A stretch of 60,000 nucleotides of DNA from Lingula anatina (lineage: Eukaryota; Brachiopoda; Lingulata; Lingulida; Lingulidae): contig NW_019775624.1 of NCBI RefSeq assembly GCF_001039355.2, positions 498,692-558,691 of the forward strand, read 5' to 3'. Below are positions 33,803-60,000 of this stretch, in pieces. Within the stretch, counting starts at the first letter, position 1. Each line of letters opens with the position of its first letter. The notes beneath the pieces are model-generated. The model did no database searches. It was not told where the DNA came from and was given only the letters and a program-made list of their open reading frames with translations. Position numbers and translations under genes: made by a program.

Positions 33803-36800
33803 GTAAGTGCAGTATTTCTGTGTAAGAAAATTGTCATAGTATCAGCACGCGAAGTGTGTTTGAGTGTATGCAGACGAATTTTTCGGTGATTATAATCGGA
33901 TTTATCAAGTCAAAATAAGCTACTGGTAATGAAATAACTTATCGCGTAGATTACATGGGTACTTTTATCACGGTCAACAAACAAATTAATTGAGGAAAAA
34001 TCTACTTTCTTTAGTATATAAGGTCTGTGTAGATATCGAGCGTATGTATAACGACCATAAAACTTGGCTATGCATTGATTTGTTTTGAAACATCGACCCA
34101 AAGCTTGGAGCTGTTTAGAGGAAACTATGTCACCTTTGGTTTGAAGAAAGAAAAAAGGTCTGTCGAGGTAATAATTTTACTGCTTATAATAGCAGATGAG
34201 TAAGTGAACGTCAAAAGTCTGCTTAAATACTCAGTTTTGTGTTTTGTGATAATGGACGAGGGCATTACATTAATATCAGGTGTTACTTTATATAATGTAC
34301 ACTCTAAATTTTGCTGTTACATATAGACCATTGCTTACTGCATATATTGCCCCTACTAACAGATTTGGTTAAAACTTGTCCCACTTTTTTAAGTTACATT
34401 CAAGGTTGCTGTCATATGCAGTTTTCAATGATACATGTACTGTAGGTGTCATTTTCAGCTTTGTACAGTCTTTGAGAAATTTTCAATTTTTATGAGTTGT
34501 GTGTACTAATGTCACGCTGATACATAATAAGAGTATATATATTGTATAGCTTGTATTATGTGTCAATCAATGTTTAGAATATGTTTTGATGAAATGTTGA
34601 GGATGCTTAGTGACAGTCCTATTTCATCAAGTATTGAAGTATAATTTGTTGACAAATAATATTAATTGGAAATGAGCATGATAAAGTAATGTATGTACCA
34701 TAGTTACACTGCCACCCAATTTTTTGTCTCTTTTCTTATTGTAGATTTACTAGGTGGAGAAGGTCATGACTTATCATGTATTAGTCCTGGGGTTACACTA
34801 TCATATCTTTACATTTACCCCAATAGCTCTTTTCTTCCCAAATGATGGTGTGCCATAAAGCAAATTGTATTTTTACTTTTTTTTTCAGACAAAGTAAATT
34901 AACCAAGGTGTTATGCAAAAACTCTTATGTCAGCATGAACCTAGAAAGTTATTAGAAAATCAAAAAGTCTTTAGTGCATCTTGTTTGATCAGTCTAGCCC
35001 ACTGGTATCCTTCATTGTACAATAAAGATTTTATCGAGCTCCATGCTTTTATTACTATTACTTTTTTACAGAGTCACTACAAAATACTTGTTACTTTTGT
35101 CAATAAAAAAAGGTGGGCTATAATGAAATGTAAACACATTTCTATGTGATGTTAAAATTTTATTGTTCTTTGATGGTAGCAAAGCTCCAATTCAAAATTT
35201 AATTCTCCTGATTTGCAACCAGTCATAAATTCAGACCCAAGGTAGTTAATTGTTTTAAGTTTGATACATCCAGGGGGTCTGAAGCAGTGCACCTATTTGT
35301 CTAAAGTATTATCATTCTTGTGAGCTGTGACAATTGCTTGGTATTCGAATATGTAAGGAAACTGATATATTTGTGGGAGAGGCACATAGTGCTGGTGGTT
35401 CATTCTGTCCATTTGAAAGGTATTGATCACAAGTGATTGATATATTTAGATTGCAGAAATTTATTAATGAAATAAGTTGACATCTTTATTTTACAGATAA
35501 TTATTCACTTAGAGAGAACAGGTATGTTAGGAAGTTGGTGCCTAATGTATGCTTATGGAATTACTGTATGTTTGACCGATTATGCTGATGTTGACTTAGT
35601 ATTAAAGACAAGGAGTTTTGTAACATTTTAGATTTAGATTTTAAGCACATAGTCTGATAAATTTATAATAAAAAGGGTTAGGTAAGCTGAGACTCAATTT
35701 AAATGCTTGTGTTAGTAAAATATCTTTTGATTTATCATTTTTTAATCTAACAGAAAAAAAATTGATTCAGATTTGGATGTCTGCTATTCATAAAAACGTT
35801 GGTACCTTGGAAAAATGTTATTAATGTAGTTGGAATGAGATACCATAACCTAATCAATATCAGTTTATTACATATTGTTTACTTAATGTTGGGAAGTTGT
35901 ATATAAAGTTATGTATTCAGTAGTAACCTTTATTTTGTTACCATAATTGCATTCCTATTCTGCGGGCATGCATATTGTGACCATTTTGACTGTGTGTGTA
36001 GATAAACTGCAAGGACCTCAGCAGTACAAAGACCAGATGTGAAAAATTTCCCTGTTATTTCAATTGACCTATTGATAGTTGATAGTTGTTAAATTGGCCA
36101 TTTCTCTAATTTAGATCTCCGACCATCCTCTGCTGATCAAATATTGCTTGTTTTGATATAGTCATGACGTTCTATGAGCACCACCCAATTATATCTGATG
36201 TTATAGTGAATCAATGCTTGATCTATTGAAGCATTGCTCGTGGATCAATGGAAAACATGCTTACCTTGTGACATTTTAAACAAATAGATGTTGATTTAAG
36301 GTACTCCCTTATTGTGGCAGAGATCATGGAAAGAGTAATTTTAATATTGACTAGAGGCTTTATCAATTTCAAAGTAGTTTCGGCAGTTTTGAAAGTATGC
36401 TCTAGGTTCACGACTATAGACAAAAAAGGCAACTAGGGACACAGTGGCAAGTAGTGAGGTTACAAATATTAAGTCTGGTAGTTGACTGATGTGTGCCGGC
36501 AGCTAATTAAGAATTTAAGTAATAGTCACAGTACAACACAGTATGTTGCTCATTGTTTTGTGAAAACTGCAAGATTCAAATACACCACTTGATTTTTAAT
36601 TATCATTATTTTCAAATTTGACAATTTCCATGACCTTAAATTGGGTTATGTTAGGTTCCAAAGTTAAAAGCCATCTGGCTGTGGTGTGCAGTAGGTTGTA
36701 AATGTACTGAAGTTCACTTGTAGCAGATATATTTAGACTTATAAAGGAAGGAACCAAACTGCTGTAACCTCTTAGTAGGCTCATTATTTGCTTGAAAACT

Positions 36801-37333
36801 TCTCAGCTTCGTGACACACAGTGAAGTAGCAACCACACCATTCAGGAAAGGACTATGTCTTTGGCCATAGTTTAATGTATTCAACTTTAGAAGTGAAATT
36901 ACGGTGGGCAGAATGCCACTCAAAAAGGTAACAGAGCAGTTTATCAATATTGACAATAACAGAGAGGAAAATGGAATCTTATGTTTGCAAAGCACTTTAG
37001 CATTTCAAAGATGCTGATATACTAGGCAAATAAGTGCTAATATATCTTTGTGACCATCTACAGTTAAGAGTAAGGGTGGTCACACTTGGATGATGATAAG
37101 GTTTTGGATATATATATATTTAATACTGGTATATTTCAGCTTTAATTAATGTGCATTTTGAAACCCTTGTCAGATTTATGTGATTTTGTAAAAAATGAAT
37201 TTATTTAGGATCTTGGTCCTTAAGGACGTATGTTAACACATTGATGCATAGTATTAATTTTGTCTCTCAAGAAATACCGTAGTGATTTATTTTTTAGCAA
37301 TCTGGTTTACATATTACTGATCTCTCTTTCTAG

Positions 37334-54642
<17,309 letters not shown>

Positions 54643-54830
54643 CGTCTTAGACATCAGCAGCAGATCAGCAGCACCATGGACATGTACAGGAAATAGCGTT
54701 CTTTGTGGAGAAACCAGAACTTGTGGACTGTGATGCACTTATACAGCAATCAAGTTTTTTTTCTGAAGAATACCCATGTCATGCTCAAAATTATTTATTG
54801 AGACATCACTGTCAAATAAATCACTGCTCT
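54643..54830 (+). other. CDKL2 3'UTR with AATAAA
   Basis: Non-coding sequence after the TGA at 54640-54642. AATAAA at 54815-54820 would give a short 3'UTR of about 190 bp. Later AATAAA motifs exist (for example near 56685), so a longer UTR is possible. Confidence 0.45.
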
Positions 54831-56839
54831 TTAGAGAAATGTTGCATAATCAGAAAGGAGCACATAGAAACTGTGTCCTTCACACTTGCTCAAAGTATAC
54901 AATAACAGATCATTTGCCAGGGTTCAGTGAACAGTAAAGTGATAAAATCCTGGCAATGTTCACAATATTATTAAATGTTTGTGTCAATTGTAGTTTTGAA
55001 ATCCCCTCCAGATGCCAGAAGTATTAGTTTGTGAATGAGTCTTGTGAGTAGAAGGAATGCAATATATCAGCGATGTATTAAGGCAAACAGGGTTTGAATT
55101 CAGACAGTGTGCCTGCGCATATATTGTAGTAATACTTGATTGGGTGTCAACAAGAATGTTGCCGACCTCGTTTTAACAGAGCCATAAGTTTGTATATTGA
55201 TAGTTGTTATCATTCTTGAAGTGTTTTATTTATCACATTGAAGCATCTCTTAGGTGATTTTAGGCACATCTCACAATTTGTGTTTTCACTTGCTCAATTA
55301 GAAAACAAGACAGGCAGGAAAAATCAGCATAATGTTATTTGCAGTGCATAATATATTGTGTTAAATTAGTTTTTTAACAAGCATTTTTTCCAGTATTTGT
55401 GAGAATTGAAAAAATTCAAAATGACTATACTCTTTTAGAGTTGACAGCAATTATCAGAAACCTATTAGCTTCACTCAATTTAGATCACATTTAGTTGACT
55501 TGAATCTACAAAATCAAATTGTAGAGTTAAAGTGCATTAGAGGTTTCTTTGAGAAAATCTCCATTTATTTTAAAAATACTGTTCAAAATGGTTTCACTCA
55601 ATTTTTTTTTAGTTTTTCTGATCATATAGAGTGGAGGGGAAATTTGAATTCCATCATCAGTTCAAGAGCCATGATTATGATGCACATTCTGTAGTGTTAT
55701 GGTACATCCTTATAAAATGATGGCTTTTTAAATGATATTCCAAGGGAAGTAGCCGTTTCAACGTGGGCAACTAATTTTAAAGAGATACTTTTCTTTATTT
55801 ACCACATTTTCCAATACGTTCATTCTTTTCCATCTCTGTACAGCTAAACAGAACCAATTTAAGGTAATAAATTTTTTTTTCAAAAATGGTATTTTTCATA
55901 ACTTTAACAAACAGAAGAAAATCTTTGAAATGTGTACACCATTTGCCTAGGTACATAAGACCTTGTTTAAGTTTCTTGCTGAATAATACAACCATTATGG
56001 CAGAAATTCTACATGTAAGTTTGTTCCGACTGTTGCCACTGCCAAACAATATACGTGGCATGGCATGCTAATCATTTTGCTGGAATAGGTGAAAAGAGGA
56101 TTTGAGACCGTCACACACGCATTTTATTCACTTATTTATTTCAGAACTTATATGCTTTTTAAATTTTTTCTATTACTGTTACTGTTAATTTATTTTGCTA
56201 AACTGAATCTCTCAATACTCTCATTCATCAATCATACCTGGGGAAAGTTATTATCATTATTATAAACATCCCACTTGCCTTGTTCCACAGCTTTCTGCAT
56301 ACGGAAAGACAAACTTAACTGGCGTAAGAGCCTAACACAGAAATGCGCTAACAGATAACTCCATCGCAACCTTGTCGTCCATTATGTCATGGGCGCTGTT
56401 CAAAGAAATTTTTTCAATTTATAAAACAAATGTAATATTTGAGTGTTTTGGTTTACTAGTCGGAAAGCACCGTTTAAGATGTATATGAATTTTCTTTTTA
56501 GTTTACAACATGGCATGTTGCACAATAACTTGACAATAGATTGGGTAAAATTGCATCTTATCTTCTCTAACGCAATCACTAACCAGTGCTTTCATTGGAT
56601 TCCTATCATTCATTTGATCAACCATATCGAATACAATGGCTGATAAAATGTGATTGTTTTAACGCTGTAATTTAAGCAAACCCAAATAAATTTCCAAGGA
56701 TGGAAATTCATTGTGTTTTATAATAATAAAAATACTATTCTTTTAGTAGAAGCTTCTGTGCGGAAAGTGAATGAAGTGTACATTATCATTATTATGCAAA
56801 TCAGTTGAGCATTTTGGTGAGAGGTGTTCAGATAGGACC

Positions 56840-56940
56840 ATGGTCAGTAGAAGATGGAGAAGAAAGAAGCCTCATGTCAGGTTGCGACAATTTACACGTG
56901 TAGGCCAAGAATGTGGTACTGAAAACACCAGCTATTTGCC
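56840..56940 (+). CDS. Possible small coding exon (33 codons plus two bases)
   Basis: An ATG in good context (ACCATGG) opens a basic frame (MVSRRWRRKKPHVRLRQF, then VGQECGTENTSYLP) ending at a strong donor, GCC|GTAAGT, in phase 2. No matching acceptor exon was identified downstream. It could be the first exon of a gene continuing beyond the window, or chance. Confidence 0.25.
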
Positions 56941-57402
56941 GTAAGTACTGTATGGATGGTGTAACATAAAATGGTTTATTTTGCATGGACGATATTTGCC
57001 TAAATTGGCGTATCCCTTACGTAAGGCATAACATAATGACCATGGGACATTTTACTGACGTGGACGACACTTTCTTTCAAATGTCCAAAATCAGCTTGCA
57101 TCGCAAATATTTTCTTTTCAGTTTGTTTTCTATAGAGAATGCATTAGCCAATAAAGGTTTTTTTCCAGTCCTCCAAAGGTCTGGACGCGTTGTGTCTTTT
57201 TTAAAAAGAAGAACATGTAAGTCAACAAGGCAGATAGGGCTTGACAACATTGGTAGCACATTTTGGGAAATATTTTTATTACTTGGAATGCTGACGACAG
57301 CTGTTTGTTTATCGAAGTATCAACATATCCTGTTTATTGAAGTAAACTGGCACAAACAATTTTTATAAAGAGCTAGCAGCGACCTACCCTAGGTTCTAGA
57401 TT

Positions 57403-57962
57403 CCGGTGTCACGTGTACGGTCCGTTCTGCGTGAACCATCCGTCCTGACAGATTGTACACGCAGCAGACGCGTGTATGAGCCGTTCCGTGAATGATCCGT
57501 TGTTATTCACCTGTACTGTTATGTTCGGCTAGTTCATTTCCTACCACATTAAACATTAACTATAGATGATGGGGATAAAATTCATGTGTTAATTGATAAT
57601 TCTGATAGAGAATCAGCGTCAAATTACAGTTCGACGCATTGGATGAACCTACCGTGGACGGGCCGTGGTTATTAAGCTGCTGGCTACTATTTTAGTATTG
57701 ATTTTACTAGGCTAGTGTGTTGATATGGCCACCTGAGGGAAATTGCAGTAGAGGTGAACATCTATAAGATATGAATACTGCTAAAGATTACATTAGAATT
57801 TGCAGTATTTTCTCTACAGCGCATGTTTATTAAAGGCTAAGAATGCATTGATGACTCTATAGAAACGGACTGTACACGCCAGAAATCTCTCAGATTTGCC
57901 TGCGCTTTGTGCGCATGAGCAGAACGGATGGTTCACGCTCCGAGCGGTACACGCCACACCGG
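57403..57962. mobile_element. Inverted-repeat element, about 560 bp, GC-richer than surroundings
   Basis: The left end reads CCGGTGTCACGTGTACGG, then GCGTGAACCATCCGT. The right end is its diverged reverse complement (ACGGATGGTTCACGC, then CGGTACACGCCACACCGG). Internal sub-repeats of (T)CCGT, GTACACGC and CGTGAA are scattered. No transposase frame was seen. Target duplication is unclear (ATT left, TATT right). Confidence 0.65.
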
Positions 57963-58437
57963 TATTGCCAGCTCGATCTTGATTTCATATATAACCCATA
58001 GTAGCAATACCAGAAAAAGCGAACTTAGTAAAAGCGACTCCACCACAAGGTATATTTAGCAAGCTAGCTTTTACGTTGCTCTGACTCTCAGTGTAGCAGC
58101 GACCAAGCAAGAGAAAGAAACACATCTACCTGTTACTGTGTAATTATTCCTTTGACTCCAAGGCTCATGATTTCATTTACATTCCATTTCTTGATAAATA
58201 CGTTTTGGGTGAACATCTTTGCATTTAAAGAATTTGATTTTAAAAGGTTGCCCAAACTTGCCAGCGCTCGGATTGCAAAATTCATGTTGGTGCATTGAAA
58301 TAAAGAACTTAATGTTATAAATCTTTTACTGTGAAAAGTGAAGTGAAAACATTTAACAATACGGTGTTGAACTAATACATGTACCACACCAGTTTATTTG
58401 TGGAAATGACTCGTGTTTTCGTGCAAGTAATAGCACA

Positions 58438-58489
58438 ATGGCGGAATTACGGGACCCGGCGAACACGTGTATCTACTTTTGGTTCAGAG
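58438..58489 (+). CDS. Candidate first coding exon of a downstream gene
   Basis: A Kozak-like ACAATGG starts MAELRDPANTCIYFWFR and ends at the donor AGAG|GTAGGC in phase 1. The stretch is locally GC-richer, as 5' ends often are. I do not recognise the protein. A phase-compatible continuation exists at 58830. Confidence 0.42.
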
Positions 58490-58829
58490 GTAGGCCCACC
58501 ACTTCTCCCTTCTCAAAATAATAACTATCAAAACTAGTAAAAATATTTTTCATCCCAGTGCTCTACAAATGAAAAAAATTGATTTCTGATTTGATTACTG
58601 ATTTTTTTTTTATCATTTTGTATCCTTGTGTGCCCCCCCCTAAAAAAAAAAGCACAATCCTGGATCAGCCAGTGATTACCTGCCATGATTATTTCATTAT
58701 GTAATTATATATGCTATAAATTTTATGTAAACTATAACTTTCTGGTTTGTAGTATAGGTTGGATTTCGTTCGAAGGTTGGCCTTGCCCCTGTTTTTTTTT
58801 CTTAAGCCTAATTCTTGTTCGTTTTCAAG

Positions 58830-58915
58830 AGGTGTTTGTGAAGAAAAGTCCAGATTATATGTCCCTCCTTCACGTCCTGTGGGGTGTTCTTGCTGAATGT
58901 CTCATGGTCACTTAA
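58830..58915 (+). CDS. Possible second exon: short tail ending in a stop
   Basis: The acceptor GTTCGTTTTCAAG leads into a frame that continues phase 1 from 58489 (G plus AG gives Glu). It encodes VFVKKSPDYMSLLHVLWGV and a few more residues before TAA at 58913-58915. Joined, the two exons would give a protein of about 45 aa. The acceptor is moderate and a shift of two bases gives a different short frame, so this joining is tentative. Confidence 0.27.
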
Positions 58916-59517
58916 CATTGGGGACCAGAGTCGAGTTCTTTTCCTGGCTGAATGTGTAAAGTTTTTTCAAGTAAATTGATTTTGTCGTTTCTTTACAGTT
59001 CTTTACGTATTATTCTTAAAATTGTGTGATTATATGCATTTTGGATTTTCGATAGCCCACTGTTTACACGGCAGAAATTGAACAAAAAGTTCCTTGGTAT
59101 TTTGCGATCATTTATATGACAAATGCACGATCAACCAAGAGATAAAGTTAAATGTCACACCCCTGTAATATAGTTAATCTTCCGATGTGCCGTTTGATTC
59201 TGATAAAAACGATAGCCCTTTTAATATATTAACTGTATCGTTCTGGTTAGTAGGCCTACTGTGTGGACCGTAGCATTCTTGAACTGCTCTTATGTAATAA
59301 AAAGAATGTAAGCAAGATATTTGAAAAGGCGTTTTATATTCTTTGATGAAATTTTCAAGATATTGTTTTAACCGAGAAAGAAGTAATTTCAAAATTCTCC
59401 ATATTTTTAGATAACTTTTATCTCATTAATATTCACATTTTGTTTTGGTAAAGGACCGTCATCTCGGAGTACTGTAGTCATGTCTTTAAATATTTTATTT
59501 ATTTCAGAATATGATTT

Positions 59518-59525
59518 TGACGTCA
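59518..59525. promoter_or_regulatory. Perfect palindromic CRE (TGACGTCA)
   Basis: A full consensus CREB/ATF site followed by CGTAAGG. It sits about 100 bp before a GTAAGT donor at 59617, and an acceptor (CATTTCAG) lies at 59749. The arrangement resembles the promoter and first exon of another transcription unit. Confidence 0.4.
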
Positions 59526-59749
59526 CGTAAGGCACACTCGAATCCAGCCTCTTTTTATGGTACTAGCCGCCCTTGAGCTTCGGACACGCCAACAAATTAA
59601 CTCTTTTAATTAAAATGTAAGTATTCTCCCCACAGTGATATGTCGTAATAATTTAAGTATCCCCCCCTGTGAAATATCATATTAGTATATTGGTCGCATC
59701 TGCCCGTGTGGCCAGAAATTTAAAACGGTATTATTCTTTTCATTTCAGA

Positions 59750-59850
59750 AGCGCACCGAGATGGTCACAACATGCGCCTGCCCACCACCCAGCATTCAGG
59801 AAACCGACGCCCACTCATGCCTGTGTTATATTAAAACTGAATAAAAAAAA
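59750..59850 (+). ncRNA. Possible short terminal exon with AATAAA
   Basis: After the acceptor at 59749 comes GC-rich sequence (AAGCGCACCGAGATGG), then AATAAA at about 59840-59845. All three frames are briefly open and none is recognisable. With the GTAAGT at 59617 this would make a tiny two-exon transcript with a 132-133 bp intron. Coding or non-coding status is undecided. Confidence 0.22.
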
Positions 59851-60000
59851 TGTTCCGTGTTTTTTATTTGATAATGATTAGGGGGAAGGAAAATGATATA
59901 AATATAACTGTTTTAACACTTTCAAATTTGCTTAATATGATCTATTCATGTTGCCGTTGGGGTAAACGGCTTTCCAAGGTACCAGGTTTTTAAAACACAA

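Larger units (their letters stand above)
54831..58437. other. Intergenic region downstream of CDKL2
   Basis: Mostly AT-rich with no recognised gene. It contains one exon-like segment (56840-56940) and an inverted-repeat element (57403-57962). A 127-codon frame at 56985-57368 has no splice or domain support. Confidence 0.55.

Noticed and set aside
56985-57368. 127-codon plus-strand frame
   Set aside because: No recognisable domain, no splice support, hydrophobic composition expected of AT-rich chance frames.

Overview
The window is nuclear DNA of an invertebrate animal. It is AT-rich, with short GT-AG exons in long introns, vertebrate-like CTDSP and CDKL2 orthologues, and several inverted-repeat (MITE-like) elements. 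A lophotrochozoan such as a mollusc would fit, but the sequence does not prove this. No bacterial genes, CRISPR array, rRNA or convincing tRNA was seen.

Layout. (1) About 1-300: a possible last exon of a minus-strand gene. (2) 3.6-27.9 kb, plus strand: an SCP/CTDSP-family phosphatase. Seven downstream exons encode the catalytic protein, and the DLDET-bearing exon is present in two alternative copies at 20.7 and 21.3 kb. A 1,152-nt exon at 12.56-13.71 kb encodes a long, disordered N-terminal extension. Several exon-like open segments further upstream also end at phase-1 GT donors and could be alternative first exons. (3) 9.34-12.54 kb: two identical-looking 1,448-bp copies flank a 299-bp N gap; this looks like an assembly artefact. 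(4) 27.9-33.6 kb: 3'UTR and non-coding DNA. (5) About 33.6-54.6 kb, plus strand: a complete CDKL2-type kinase with 11 coding exons encoding 601 aa, and probably a distant 5'UTR exon. (6) Inside CDKL2 intron 1, on the opposite strand: an intronless 520-aa GalNAc-transferase-like gene with altered catalytic motifs. The same intron holds two inverted-repeat elements. (7) 54.6-60 kb: intergenic DNA, another inverted-repeat element, and exon-like pieces suggesting the 5' end of one or more further genes.

The genes are not an operon and share no obvious pathway. The phosphatase is expected to act on RNA polymerase II CTD phospho-serine and related targets. CDKL2 is a CMGC-group kinase. The nested gene belongs by sequence to the Golgi mucin-type O-glycosylation family. 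The most notable features are the duplicated, probably mutually exclusive catalytic exon, the frame-preserving giant N-terminal exon with its possible set of alternative first exons, and the intact but probably inactive nested GALNT-like gene.
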